Notes: a model not told the origin generated them from the letters alone. Counted from the stretch's first letter, positions 47,091 to 59,181 are shown. The stretch is DNA of 64,000 nt from Aricia agestis (GCF_905147365.1 NC_056410.1:8407501-8471500); one strand, 5' to 3'. Translations and numbers: made by a program.

Positions 47091-48284
47091 AGCGATTTGA
47101 TAATTCCTTCGCGTTAACTTATTATTTAACTGTCAACGTTGCTAATAATTGCTCTCGGCAGTCTTCGTTGCCGCAAATGATAGACATGACATACCTTCGG
47201 TAAGGCAGGGGCGGACGATGTTTTTTATTTATTTATTATGGCAGCAAACAGTCATACACTTAAACATGACATAAAAAGAACAACAAAAAATTAAAGACCT
47301 ACAATAAATTGATTATTATAAAATACATTAGGGAGTTACAAAGTGATTGGTATGCACTGAAATAACAGTAATAATAATAATAATCATCATCAAAGATGAG
47401 TAAAGATTACTTAAACATAGGAAATAAGAATAATTATTTAAGGGAATGTCTAGCATTTGTGACCCCGTCTTACCGAAGATGCAATTATTGCGACTTCGAT
47501 TGCCGAATGCTGTTTTGATTTTGGTTATACAGTTAGTTATTGTATTACTTTACAAACATTTATTAGTCAGATTGTGTTACGGCGTTCTATATTACATCTG
47601 CAAGATGAGTCGTGTAGGGACCCTTAAAGTCTAAGACAAGGACAAGATATTATTATGGTGCTCGTATGTGAGGTCTTAACTGAGCGTTTGCTGTATGTAG
47701 TCTTCGCTCATCTTCAGAGCCTTCGCGCATCTTCATCTGAGCCGCAAAAATAGGGGCGGCATAGCCATCCACTACCCAAGTTAGAGAATTTTACCTTCCA
47801 ATCCTCAGATTGAATAGTGGAAATAAATATGGGCGGCGAAAATGATATTTGCTATAGTGAGATCGGGCCCTGCTTATCTTAGTCCCTAGCGCCAACCCGT
47901 TTTAAAGTATCTGTCTGAATGAAGTATCTGTCTCGTTCTTTGTAGTTCTGAAAGAGATGATATTATATTTCAGCAAACATACAAACGGTTTATCAACCAA
48001 ACCATTTATTTATTGATTAGAAAAACCCCAAACTGGCGCAAGTGGGCAAATTCAATTTTTTTAGGGCTTTACAATAAGTTTGTCAATCTTTATAATTTAA
48101 TTCAAAGGTGATCTTTTACTGGGCAATTTTAACTAATGTGTTAAAAGCGTGATTGTTGCATTTATGTTAATATTTCTATTGTCGTTCATTGTTTTTTCAG
48201 AGCGCCATTCGAAACCTGTAAAAGTGATATTTCCCGTTAAAAAAGTTTCTTAATCATGGTTAAGAAATCACGTTTAAACTCTTA
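47091..48284 (+). other. GGPPS 3' flank
   Basis: Follows the stop codon and should contain the 3' untranslated region. Possible AATAAA signals occur at about 47303 and 47823; none can be chosen. A repeat-like stretch with GGCAGCAAACAGTCATACAC is at about 47240-47340. The 62-codon frame at 47446-47634 is not convincing. Confidence 0.4.
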
Positions 48285-48470
48285 GCCCGGGCGCGCACTA
48301 GCGGTCAAACCGCAGCGGCCAGGTCGTGACGGCCATCGAGATAATCACTTTAGTATGAAATCGCCATAGACCACGCGTACCTGGCCGCACGGCGGCCAGC
48401 GGCCACACCATACTTTCGATGGCCGCCGCGACCTGCCCGCTGCGGCCTGGCCGCTAGTGCGCGTCTGGGC
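48285..48470. mobile_element. GC-rich Harbinger-like MITE
   Basis: Ends GCCCGGGCGCGCACTAGCGG and CCGCTAGTGCGCGTCTGGGC are inverted, flanked by TTA and TAA. The inside is GGCCGC-rich and itself palindromic. Confidence 0.85.
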
Positions 48471-50811
48471 TAAAGGTATCGTTCCGGTCAACGCGGCAAG
48501 CAACCGTGGAAGACAAAAATTAAAATAAAATGCCCCTTTATGACATAGGCTATAAGTTTCATTTTCTATCGACATTGGTCTAGCGATCCGTGCCGCCGCT
48601 GCTTTATAGAGCACAATGCGATGGCGAATAGCCTATGTCATAAAGTGGCATTTTATTTGAATATTTGTCGGTCGCAGCCGCGTGCCGCATTGATCGAAAA
48701 GCCTCTCTAATCATTGTGGCATTTATAAATGTAAAAACAATGCAATTGTATGTTACTGTCATATCGTAATAATTATTTTAAGGCTTAAAGCCGTTGCGAC
48801 TGTTATGCTTAATTATTTTATTTACAGTTTATCAATTATTAAGATATTTAGTATTTACTGTTAAATATTGTAAAGCAGACCATACACGACCTGTCCATTT
48901 GGAATGGCAGTCCATGCCCTTTTTGTCATTTATTTTATCCAACATTAATTATTAAAAATTATTTTATGTAACATTAATGCAGCCTCGTTCAATAGGAAAT
49001 ATTACGCAAAAGTCAGAGCAGAGGGCGCCACGTGCATATACTGTGAATAATCAGATCAAAATCCGACATGTTCCACCCGTCATATTTGAATATTGACAGA
49101 AAAATTGTCAAACGTCGCACAAAACTTTTTGTTCATTGTCTATGCTGGTGCTGCCTCTAGCATGAAAACATTGCAGTTACATAGTATATTTCCTATTAAG
49201 CCCGTTTCCCATCGCAGCAAAATAGTATTCTTCTATACATTTAACAAACGTTTAAAATTCTATGCTGGTATAATATTTCATGAGAATGCAATTTGTAGTT
49301 TTCACATGAAAGGTAAACGTGGGACTCCATTTTGAAGGCAGTCTCATATTAAAGGACGACGTTTTTACCATTTACAAAATAATATTGGACTGCGAACATT
49401 CCATTTGGATTGACGGGCTGCTCGTGTACCCTTCTTTAGTAATATATTTTCATTAGGGCGGTCTGATTTTAAACGCTATACATATTTTAATTTCTATTTT
49501 ATTAGGTACCAAAGGAATTTGTCGAAGAGTAAAATGGGTAATTTCAAAATGTTTTGTTTTTAAATTTAAATAAAATTCGGATGTAAAACTTCCATATGTG
49601 GTAGACTATAAAGTTAAAATTATAATTGTGTTGTTAAATTGTTGTAGGATGCCCATTAAAATTGTAAGATGTTTTGAGTTTTCTGACGTCTCGTTTTTGT
49701 TTCCTATTATTTTATAACATAGGACGCTAGTGGTTAGGGATTTTTTGCTACCAGTACTTCGCTTTTTACGCTTGTATTATGAGTTATGACTAATAATAGT
49801 TATATTATTTAACTATTATTCGTACTGTTATTTATATTGTCATTTTTATTAACATACTCGCTTTGTACTTAAAATTATTTAAGTCGGCGTATACTTAAGT
49901 AGGAACAAAAATACGAAAACTAGAAACCAAATTGAAAATTATGTTCTCGTTTTTTTATATGATTTATTAATAAATTTTTATTTTGTTCGTATTTTTTGTT
50001 TTCTTTTTATTTTGTAGTATTAAATACGGCACAGTGCCATAATTTATCGTGTGAAAGGTAAAATTTTATTTGACACAATAAAGGAACACGTAAATATTAT
50101 AATTATTAGGTATATAACTCTATAAAACCTGCAAAGTTATTTAAAACGTGTTATATCTTATATGTTTGGAGTACCTACGCTTATGCAAGTTTTTAGTGAT
50201 TTTAATTATGCAACTTCAGTTTATATTTAAAGTTTTGTTCATCGCAAACATGATATTTATATAGATTATTATCTGTAAAGAAAAACTATAATTTATGTTT
50301 TCATAGATACAAAATATGGATATCTACTGAATTTATAAAATGTCTTCCAACCATGACAATAATGTACTTAGTTTAAAATACCAAATAGACAGCATTTTAT
50401 AACTCTTGGCGTGTTAATGGTAGAAGTAGGGCATAGGTTGTTTTTGCTTGTAGGGACTAGAAAATGATATTATATTAGTTCTAATAGTTGCCATTTCAAT
50501 TTTGCCAGCTTACTATAGTCGCTGTTTGTCTATAGCTTCACAATTTATCATTCAACTAAGCTTACAATAATGATTCTTATACATATTATAGGCGAATCGT
50601 AATAGTAATAAACAATATAATATACGTACACATTTAAACAAAGTGCCTCTAAGAAAAACCAAACACTGCCAGTGATATCACTGCTCGATTAAAATTAATC
50701 AGATATAAGGACTCTATACACGGGAAGGCCAATCGAATCCCGTCGAACTTACCGACTGACCTGACCTGTGCACACAGTGGCAGCCCTAGAGGGTGGCGAA
50801 CAGCCCTACTA
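48471..50811. other. Intergenic stretch, no gene seen
   Basis: AT-rich DNA. At 48500-48660 a pair of inverted words (TAAAATGCCCCTTTATGACAT and ATGTCATAAAGTGGCATTTT) suggests another small MITE. No gene recognised. Confidence 0.45.
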
Positions 50812-50951
50812 GACAAGTGGCAAGCGATTATCGTAAACGCCAGTTCAGAATGTATGCGATTTGACATTGTAAGTCATCGCTTCGATAGCGAATACTAATG
50901 CCAAATCCCATACATTTTATTGGCGTGTACGATAATCGCTTGACACTTGTC
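50812..50951. mobile_element. Palindromic MITE
   Basis: Arms GACAAGTGGCAAGCGATTAT / ATAATCGCTTGACACTTGTC of about 30 bases, around a non-palindromic core. Next to it (50955-51100) is a GC-rich block with GGGCCTCGCA repeated three times. Confidence 0.8.
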
Positions 50952-51953
50952 TCTAGGCCCAGGGCAGAGGCCCGGGGACTCGCACTTGCAGGCGCTCGTA
51001 AGATATTTTTCGTAAGACAAAGGGCCTCGCAAAGACCTGCCGCCCAGGGCCTCGCAATGGGAAAGGCCGCCACTGCACATGAGAATGCGCAAAATGAGTC
51101 TACTCGGGTCGGCCTGTGACCGTTCAACTGGATTCGATCGACCCCTCCGTATATGGGGTCTTTTTAAATACATAATATTATCTATTATAGCGTACGAAAC
51201 TACTCTAAATATCAACGAAACACTTAAAAAAATTGCCTAGTAGTAGCAGTAGTAACTATACTAAGTCTAAAAAGTAAAAACTTTTCATATTTACCTTAAG
51301 TACATATCTGGAAATTACATCAAATATTTTACTGAAGTAGGAGAAGATTTTAGTGTTGATTAGAGGTGCAAGTGTAAGCCACGTTGTAAGTATTTATAGT
51401 ATATATAGGCCCAACCTTAATAAAATTTTTCTATTTCTTAATTTAATTTCACAAAATATGAGAAAAGTAAAAAGGCAACTTTTCCGAACGATTATATTGG
51501 GCCCGCCATGGCTAAGCGTATTTATTCTTTTGGTAAGCAGTGGTAGATAATATGGTACCTACGAAAAAACTAATTTACTAAGCGGCCCTTAGATGATCAA
51601 TTATTGTGACACGCAATCTGAAATGATCTTGGTATTACGTTTGTATGAGAATTGCGATGGCACCCGGACTCTTAAACAACTTTTTTGACAACTAGATTGA
51701 AAGGCGGGTACGTTCAATAATAACCCTAGACGGTCAATAAAATTGCACAATAAAACTGATCGTCTAGGGGCCCGCTAACACCTATAGTTTTAAGGGTCAG
51801 GTCACATCGTACCGATACGAATAACGTAATGACAATACGATGAATATAAAAGGGGAACCACATTGGTGTCACGCTATTTCATTTTTTTTATTCCTTTTAA
51901 ATAAATTCTTGCATAGCATATTGTTCCGTATCGTTGTTATGTGATCGAACTCT
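50952..51953. other. Intergenic stretch with decayed repeats
   Basis: Contains the GGGCCTCGCA-rich block and, at about 51790-51950, a possible MITE with poor inverted ends (GTCACATCGTACCGATACG / CGTATCGTTGTTATGTGATC). No gene seen. Confidence 0.4.
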
Positions 51954-52161
51954 GGCTCAATTTATACCGCCGGGAATGGAATGGAAGCGACTTTCAACGA
52001 AACTGTACAATGTATATAGCACAATTAACTCTATATCAACCGTAAAAAATTAGACGCGCATCTTCCGCGGAATTCTCGAAATTCTCCGGTGCCGATTTCC
52101 TCGCATGAGGCGAAATTGACGCTCTCATTCCGTTCCGTTCCGCGGCGGTATAAATTGAGCC
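51954..52161. mobile_element. 208-bp MITE
   Basis: Ends GGCTCAATTTATACCGCCG and CGGCGGTATAAATTGAGCC are perfect 19-base inverted repeats, followed inside by GGAATGGAATGG / CCGTTCCGTTCC. The target duplication is not clear. Confidence 0.85.
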
Positions 52162-52995
52162 TAATCCAAGCTGAATCGTATTCACCTAAATATTAATTTA
52201 CACTACCTTCACAATTTTATTGAAATAAGGAGATTGTTAAACATTGTACGTCACATTTAAAAACCAATCAGCTTTTACTTAAGTAATAAAAGCTTAGCTG
52301 CACGTAACTGATCTTTTATTTCACCTTCGTACTAAGACTTAATTAAAAATACGAATTTTATTTCTTTTAATAAATTTTAATTAACATACTTATTTTATAT
52401 ATACTTATTGCCAATATGGGCTCTTGTGGCTGAATTTACGCGAAAAGGGTCCAAGGCAAAAAAAACTACGAAAAAACTTACATTAGATCGTTCTTAGAGC
52501 TTCGTAGCGTGCGCTACGAGGGTGCTACGAAGCGGAGCTACGGCCTACTAGTCCATGGAAATCGACTCGAATCGAACTCGAATCGATACAATATAAGGGG
52601 TCTTCGCTTGCATCAAATGGGGTAGTTCTGATTTTTTTATATGTCGTATGTAATGAGGTGGTAATGACAAATATAATTTTTCCACCTCGAAATCCTTCCG
52701 GAACATTGTAAAATTCATGAGAAACCATTATATTCTTGATCGGTTTTCATTTTTTGCCATTTTTTTACCACCTGTTTAATGGTAGAAGTCACTATAAATT
52801 ATTTTAAAGTAGACAAAATTTGCAACAAAATGAGAATAGTTGCGTCTCGATAAACTGAACAGTTTCAAAGATGCAGCTGTTAAAATGATTGCAAATTTTC
52901 CAAAAATACTTTTTTTCTAGTTTTTACAAGTTCTCGTCAATGTGGTTTGATCTATTTGACGGCATAAATTCATAAACGTTAATAATAAACAAATT
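52162..52995. other. Intergenic stretch, no gene seen
   Basis: AT-rich flank of the gypsy element. A short repeat-like patch with GTAGCGTGCGCTACG occurs near 52505. No long terminal repeat or gag sequence was found here. Confidence 0.5.
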
Positions 52996-55900
52996 TTGAC
53001 ACCGACCGTGGCGGACGTCGGTGTCTCCCGCACTAGTCATCGCCTCTGTGTCTTCGATCGCGACACCCGAGAACGTTTCCTCGTGGACACAGGCGCCGAC
53101 ATCTCCGTGCTCGCCGCCACTCAACTTAGAAAAAAGAAGCGCACCGAGGAGACATACAAATTGTATGCAGCGAACAACACGCCGATCAAAACCTACGGAG
53201 AAGAAACTATAAAGCTCAACCTTGGACTCCGTCGAAGTTTTCGATGGACGTTTGTAGTGGCCGACATCAAAACATCGATTCTGGGCGCCGATTTTCTACA
53301 CCACTACAAACTACTCGTCGATCTTCACACGAAGAGACTCGTCGACAAAGTAACCGACTTATCCGTCAACGCCGTGAAAGTCGTTACCGATATCGAGTCC
53401 GTGCACGTCGTGAGCAGCGACCAAGCTTACCACGACATCCTCAAGTTGTTCCCGAACGTCCTCCGGCCAATGTCACTGAAGCAGCCGAGCAAACACGATG
53501 TCGTTCATCATATTGAAACAACTGGGCCACCGCTTTTCGCTCGAGCACGACCTCTACCACCGGACAAATACAAGACCGCGCAGCTAGAGTTCGAGCGTAT
53601 GATGGAGATGGGAATCTGCAAGCCGTCTAAGAGTCCGTGGGCAAGCCCTCTACACGTCGTGAAGAAAAAGGACGGAACATTACGCGTATGTGGAGACTAC
53701 AGGCGACTTAATGCGGTCACTCTACCCGATCGCTATCCCATACCGCGTATACAAGACTTCACTTACAAGCTGCACGGCAAGAAGTTATTCTCGAAGCTCG
53801 ACTTAAAAATGGCCTACTTTTGGATACCCATTTCCAAGGAAGACGCAGAGAAAACAGCCATTATTACCCCCTTTGGCTTGTTCGAATTTAAGTGCATGAC
53901 GTTTGGACTCCGGAATGCAAGTCAAACTTTCCAGCGTTTCATGCATCAAATACTCAGAGGTATAGACGGATGCTTCTCTTTCGTTGATGACCTCTTGATC
54001 TTCGCAGAAGATGAAGACAGCCACAAGAAGCTTCTCCGCCAAGTCCTAGAGCGCCTAGATCAAAACGGCGTCACACTGAACATCGAGAAGTGCGAGTTCG
54101 GGAAAAACAAAATAAATTTCCTGGGCTACGAAGTTTCCGCAGATGGTATTAAACCCAGCGAAGATCGCATCAAGGCAATAGCTTCTTATCCGAAGCCGAA
54201 GACCATCATCGAGCTACGTCGTTTCCTCGGCATGATAAACTTTTATCGCAGCTGCTTACCTCTACAAGCCGAGTTGCAAGTAGAGCTAAACAAATACTTG
54301 CACAACAAGAAGCGAAACGACAAAACACCGATCAACTGGAATCCGCAAGCAGAAGAGGCCTTTGAAAAATGCCGACAAAGCGTTTCAGAAGCCGCCGTCC
54401 TCAGTCATCCAGTTGCCGACAGTCCCCTCGCCATCATGACCGACGCTTCAGATTACAGCCTTGGCGCTGTTTTACAACAGAAAGTCGACGGAGTTTGGAA
54501 GCCGCTCTCCTTTTTCTCGAAGTCGATGAGCGAGACGCAGAGACGCTACAGCGTGTATGACCGCGAGTTACTCGCTATCTACGCAGCTGTAAAGCACTTT
54601 CGAAACTTAATCGAAGGTTGCGAAGTCGTAGTGTACACCGACCACAAACCGCTCGCCTACGCCTTAACAAAATCTCCGAGCAACAGTGACACACCGAAAC
54701 GTGAGAGACAGCTGCACTTTATCAGTCAGTTTTGTACGAGGATCGTGTACGTCAAGGGAGAGGAGAACACTGTCGCCGACGCACTCTCTCGCATCGAGGA
54801 GATAGAGTGCCCTACTATAATAGACTACGCGCAACTGAGCAACGACCAGAATAGAGACGAGGAGTTAAAAAAGCTGCAGGCGCAAAATAATCTAAAGTTC
54901 GGCGAAATTACCTTGCCTGGCTTGACTCGCTCAATAACGTGCGAGTTATCAACATCGACGCCGCGACCCTATCTACCGAAGACATACCGATTTGCTGCCT
55001 TCAAAGCGCAACACGAGCTGTGTCACCCAGGTGTCAGGACGACAAGAAAACTTATGTCGAGCAAGTTCTTCTGGCCGTCGATGAACAAAGAAGTCGGACA
55101 GTGGGCCAGAGCGTGTTTAAGTTGTCAGCGCGCTAAAGTACATCGACACGTCGCGACGCCACTAGAAAAGTTCCCGCCGTCACGGCGCTTCGAACATATC
55201 CATATTGACATAGTCAGCCCTCTCCGACTGTCAAACGACTGTCGCTACTGTGTCACTATCATCGATCGCTGTACTAAGTGGCCAGAAGCGATCCCAGTAC
55301 GCGACATAACAGCCGAGATCGTCGCTCAAGCGCTCTACAACAATTGGATTGTACGGTTCGGCTGTCCACTGCGCATCACGACGGACCAAGGACGACAATT
55401 TGAGTCCTCTCTGTTTAATGCGCTCATGAAGAGGTTCGGCATTACTAGACTGCGCACAACAGCTTACCATCCGCAGTCAAATGGGCAAGTAGAGCGATGG
55501 CACCGCACCATGAAAGCCGCGCTCATGGCAAGAGGCGCGACCACAAGCTGGACCGAAGACCTGCCGACAGTGCTGCTTGGCCTCCGTACAGCAATACGGC
55601 AGGACAATAACCTCAGCCCGGCACTCATGACCTACGGATCAACTCTCCGTGTTCCCGCCGACTTTGTAGTGCCAGACAAGGATACAACCATCAGCGACGC
55701 AGAGTTGGTGCGCCGTCTCACTCGCACCATGGCCTCTCTTTCGCCGGCAACGCAGCGCACGCCCGCAACTAACCTGCGGCCGTTCGTTTACGAGGACCTG
55801 GCCACCTGCACACACGTCTTCGTGCGCAACGACGCGGTGAGGGCACCGCTATCACCGCCTTACGACGGGCCGTTTGAGGTACTTAAGCGCTACGACAAGT

Positions 55901-56085
55901 ACTTCAAAATTCAACTGCCCCTACGTACAACTGTCGTGTCCTTAGACCGACTCAAACCGGCCTACATCGTCAGCGAAGAAACCAGCACCTGCGACCAGAC
56001 GAAGACAACGGCAACACCTGCACCTGCGCATCCATATATAACGAGAAGCGGTCGTGTCGTCAAACGAAACGTACGCTTCTCTTGA
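52996..56085 (+). CDS. pol: Gypsy-type pol polyprotein (protease, RT, RNase H, integrase)
   Basis: A single 1029-codon frame without stops. Residue numbers count from a TTG, since no true ATG opens it. An aspartic protease starts at once (VDTGAD, 30-35). The reverse transcriptase has VCGDYRRLNAVT and the catalytic FVDD (329-332). RNase H has TDASD (482-486) with YTDHKPLAYAL further on. The integrase zinc finger is H673, H677, C707, C710. The catalytic triad is D738, D797 and E833, a DD35E spacing. A C-terminal GPF-type module (YDGPFEVLKRYDKYFKIQL) follows. All catalytic residues are present. The gene is cut at its 5' end: gag and the start of pol are missing, so it could not be translated normally from this copy. 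Confidence 0.95.
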   Translation: MTPTVADVGVSRTSHRLCVFDRDTRERFLVDTGADISVLAATQLRKKKRTEETYKLYAANNTPIKTYGEETIKLNLGLRRSFRWTFVVADIKTSILGADFLHHYKLLVDLHTKRLVDKVTDLSVNAVKVVTDIESVHVVSSDQAYHDILKLFPNVLRPMSLKQPSKHDVVHHIETTGPPLFARARPLPPDKYKTAQLEFERMMEMGICKPSKSPWASPLHVVKKKDGTLRVCGDYRRLNAVTLPDRYPIPRIQDFTYKLHGKKLFSKLDLKMAYFWIPISKEDAEKTAIITPFGLFEFKCMTFGLRNASQTFQRFMHQILRGIDGCFSFVDDLLIFAEDEDSHKKLLRQVLERLDQNGVTLNIEKCEFGKNKINFLGYEVSADGIKPSEDRIKAIASYPKPKTIIELRRFLGMINFYRSCLPLQAELQVELNKYLHNKKRNDKTPINWNPQAEEAFEKCRQSVSEAAVLSHPVADSPLAIMTDASDYSLGAVLQQKVDGVWKPLSFFSKSMSETQRRYSVYDRELLAIYAAVKHFRNLIEGCEVVVYTDHKPLAYALTKSPSNSDTPKRERQLHFISQFCTRIVYVKGEENTVADALSRIEEIECPTIIDYAQLSNDQNRDEELKKLQAQNNLKFGEITLPGLTRSITCELSTSTPRPYLPKTYRFAAFKAQHELCHPGVRTTRKLMSSKFFWPSMNKEVGQWARACLSCQRAKVHRHVATPLEKFPPSRRFEHIHIDIVSPLRLSNDCRYCVTIIDRCTKWPEAIPVRDITAEIVAQALYNNWIVRFGCPLRITTDQGRQFESSLFNALMKRFGITRLRTTAYHPQSNGQVERWHRTMKAALMARGATTSWTEDLPTVLLGLRTAIRQDNNLSPALMTYGSTLRVPADFVVPDKDTTISDAELVRRLTRTMASLSPATQRTPATNLRPFVYEDLATCTHVFVRNDAVRAPLSPPYDGPFEVLKRYDKYFKIQLPLRTTVVSLDRLKPAYIVSEETSTCDQTKTTATPAPAHPYITRSGRVVKRNVRFS

Positions 56086-56092
56086 GGGGGGG
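56084..56092 (+). promoter_or_regulatory. Polypurine tract of the gypsy element
   Basis: GAGGGGGGG directly precedes the LTR and overlaps the pol stop codon (TGA, 56083-56085). Such tracts prime plus-strand DNA synthesis. Confidence 0.8.
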
Positions 56093-56605
56093 TGATATGG
56101 AGGCGTCCCACATGACCAGCGCGCCGGCCTGCGAGCGCTACACTGAGCGCCGCGCGCGCGCTACCATTCTTATAAGAACGCAGAGCCGCGCATAGCGCTA
56201 TCTCGTTCCCGCATGGCGAAGCGACGCGCCGCATGACCACTCCGCTACCCAGCGAGCGCTGCACTGAGGCTCCGCGCGTGCGTCGCCGCATATTCATATT
56301 ATGTGGGGACCGCGCATGCGCGTTGAGTATCGTGCTGTCCTACTCTACGGAGCAGCCGTGACGTAGAACCCGTCCGTCGACCTGCCAGCATCGAACTGAG
56401 GTGCAGCGCGTGCGCCGGGAATATTTATATCCTCGGTCGGCGCATGCGCAAACCGGACGACGACTGCAGCGCTCCCTGACGTTCGCCGTTGGAAACAATA
56501 TTTGTGATTTTGTATATAAGCCGTGAGAATCGCTAATAAAATCGTTCATTGTCATTACCACCTTCACCGTGTGTTTTACTCTGAGCTCTACCCAAGGCCG
56601 CTACA
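56093..56605 (+). repeat. 3' LTR of the gypsy element, about 513 bp
   Basis: Starts TGATATGG after the polypurine tract and ends CGCTACA, giving TG...CA termini. It has a TATA-like TGTATATAAG at about 56511 and an AATAAA at about 56535, only some 20 bases apart. Two diverged internal units (GCGAGCGCTACACTGAG and GCGAGCGCTGCACTGAG) suggest an old internal duplication. There is no 5' partner in the window for comparison. Confidence 0.75.
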
Positions 56606-56616
56606 TAATGAAATAA

Positions 56617-56760
56617 TCTACCTATACTAATATTGTAAAGCTGAAGAGTTTGTTTGTTTGTTTGATTGTTTGCTTGTTTGAATGCGCATTAGCGCGGTTT
56701 TAGAATTTTTCAAATCAGACCAGTAGTTCCTGAGATTACTTTATTACTTAAGAGCGTTTA
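56617..56760 (+). repeat. LINE 3'-end repeat, family G
   Basis: CTATACTAATATTGTAAAGC, (TTTG)n, then GCGCATTAGCGCGG and 'tcaaatcagaccagtagttcctgagat'. A familiar LINE tail type, directly after the LTR. Confidence 0.6.
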
Positions 56761-57476
56761 CGTCGTTCGCATAAATTCAAGTTTCATGTAATTCAGTGCA
56801 CTTTTATTCACACAGAAGCAAGTGCGACTGTGTGCGTGAGTTGGTTCATTATAGTCAAATCAAAAGATTTTGATCCGTGCGGAATGCGGATGCAATGTCG
56901 ATGCGAGTCGATTTATTATTATTGATTATGATTTACTATTACATTTTAGCATACTATTACTACCATAGACTTAATAGGTATATACTGTCGTATAGACCAC
57001 CTGATAACCCGAAAATGCGTGACCATTTTCGATCTGTCAATGTGTGCGTGTGCTAGTGATGTATATTTTACTATCGATAGTATAGTATTTTGCTATCGAT
57101 AGTATAGTCCGTTCGAGTTATTTTACCTGAGTTTCTATAAGAAATAAATAATATGCAACTTTGACAGTTTTTATATTTCAAATTAGGTATCATAAATTTT
57201 AATTGGCAAAAAAAGGTGACGATTGAAAAGTAGATACACATTTTCGTTTGGAATTATTTTTCAATCGTCGGATATGTTATGACATGAGGTTCTTATAGGG
57301 GTAAATAATATACACATAACACATTATAAAGTTACTTATTTATTACTCAGGTAAAATCTATCTGGTAAATCAGCCCTTACATTGAAAGTAAACAACACAC
57401 ATAGTATACTTATTATATTTTATTCTTAAATTAAATACATATCATAAAATATCATAATATTTTTTTTACAATTATT
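56761..57476. other. Intergenic stretch, short repeats only
   Basis: AT-rich. ACTATCGATAGTATAG occurs twice at about 57070-57112. No gene seen. Confidence 0.5.
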
Positions 57477-58128
57477 TTTAACCGACTTCCAAAAACGAGG
57501 AGGTTAGACGTTCGGCTGTGGATATATTTTTTATGTATGTTCAACGATGACTCCGCCGTTTGTGATCCGATTTTCAAATTTTTTCTTTTGTTGCACATTG
57601 TATTGTTCCGAGTAGGTACCATGTTCACAAAAGTGGTGGTCTGGTGATGGAAACCATGAGAAATCGAGGTGACTCCTTGATATTCAAATAGGAACATATG
57701 GTTATTTTGAATTTATATGATGTATTTTGACAACATTTTTTTGTAAACATTTTTTTAAGCTTTTTGCATTAAATATCAATATAATTAATAATAAGGTTTT
57801 AAAATACATTAAAAAAATCAATAATTATTTTTTTCTGAAATACTCAATTACGGGACCAGACTGATGTGTCGTGAAGCATTCATAAATAGCTAGCGACAGC
57901 CAGACTTTTGTCATTTAATAAAAGCTGAAAGTTTGCCTGTTTCTGACCACTACAGAGGTAAGAATGACCAGCAACTATGGAGTTTCGGTCGCGACTCGCG
58001 GTTACTTAAGGAGGTATCCAGTTCTGAAGGTCTACCTGACCTTCGAGAAAGAGTAAAGCTCAATATTATAGTTTGTATTCTTCGCAGTTAGTTGAGAAAT
58101 CTCGTCTTCCAGAGCTGGACATCTTTGA

Positions 58129-58217
58129 CAGTTGTTTCCCACTGCCAGACACCCTCATGACTCAAAGTCTAATACTTTAAGAAGGTTTAAGGGTGCCTGG
58201 CAGTGGGAAACAACTGT
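58129..58217. mobile_element. 89-bp MITE
   Basis: Perfect inverted ends ACAGTTGTTTCCCACTGCCA / TGGCAGTGGGAAACAACTGT, extending to 27-28 bases with one mismatch (AGACACCC / GGGTGCCT), around a short AT-rich loop. Confidence 0.9.
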
Positions 58218-58386
58218 TAATTATTATTTTTAACAAAAAATTAAAACCGACTTCCAAAGTAAAAACAATAATAACATCCATATTATATGAACTAAAAAGT
58301 ATAAAATAGTTTTTCCTATCTAATAGTGCCTTTTTCCAGATTCGGCTAAAAATCAACTATTTCTGTACTCAATCTTCATTTTGAAG

Positions 58387-58447
58387 TCGGCATTCATCAG
58401 CATCATCATTACTACGACAGCGTAGTAATGATGATGCTGATGATGAA
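58387..58447. repeat. Hairpin of (CAT)n type
   Basis: CAGCATCATCATTACTACG and CGTAGTAATGATGATGCTG form a 19-base stem with an ACAG loop; the arms continue with one three-base bulge. Confidence 0.9.
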
Positions 58448-59181
58448 TGTAATTTGCATAGTAGCATATGCTTTCAGTTCTTAAAACAACGCCTAAACCC
58501 CCAAACTTGTATCTATAAGGGATCCGGAGTTCTCTTTGTATCCTCGGAACCATAGTATACCTCGGTGCAAAATCTTGCGTTTTAGTAGCATATGCTTAGG
58601 ATGCTTCTTATAAAACCAAAATCACTGTATGTTTTCATATACATTTCGAGGAGTTCCCTTGATTACTCATGGTTTCCATCATCAGGTCACCACTTTTGTG
58701 AAAATGGAACCAAATTGGAGTGAAACCTCATACAACAAAACAAAAATTTCAAAAATCGGTTCACAAACGGCGGAGTAATCGTTGAACATACACAAATAAA
58801 AATTAAAAAAATATATATATCCACACCCGAACATATAACATCCTCCTTGGAAGTCGGTTAAAAATGTCCGGCACTGAAAGAAGTGATTGCTACACTTACT
58901 GTAAATAATATAAGCTATGAAATTCAGCTTTACTCTTCCTCGAAGGTCAGGTAGACCATCAGAACTGGATACCTCCTTAAGTAATCGCGGCCAAAACTCC
59001 ATAGTTGTTGGTCGTTCTTTTCTCTGTAGAGGTCACAAACAGGCAAACTTTCAGGTTTTCTTATAGCTTTCAGCTTTGCAGATAGATATGATTTAGGCAT
59101 GAAACTAGCACATATTATTCTATTAACTGTACTAAACTTCGGAAGTCGGTCAAAATACTGCTATTCAAATACGAAAGGTAC

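Larger units (their letters stand above)
52996..56605 (+). mobile_element. 5'-truncated Ty3/gypsy LTR retrotransposon
   Basis: A protease-RT-RNase H-integrase frame is followed by a polypurine tract and one LTR. The upstream LTR, primer-binding site and gag are absent: homology begins abruptly at about 52998 in AT-rich host DNA. The element is strikingly GC-richer than its flanks, and its long frame is uninterrupted, so the insertion is probably young. Confidence 0.9.
57477..59070. repeat. Mosaic of interleaved inverted repeats
   Basis: Block A (57477-57690: ACCGACTTCCAAAAACGAGG, CAACGATGACTCCGCCGTTT) reappears inverted at 58680-58862. Block B (57925-58073: AAGTTTGCCTGTTTCTGACC, ACTTAAGGAGGTATCCAGTT) reappears inverted at about 58895-59070. 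Between them are an 89-bp MITE (58129-58217) and a hairpin (58387-58447). No reading frame is recognisable. Confidence 0.8.

Noticed and set aside
57070..57112. Doubled ACTATCGATAGTATAG as a regulatory site
   Set aside because: It is a short AT-rich self-complementary repeat far from any recognised gene.
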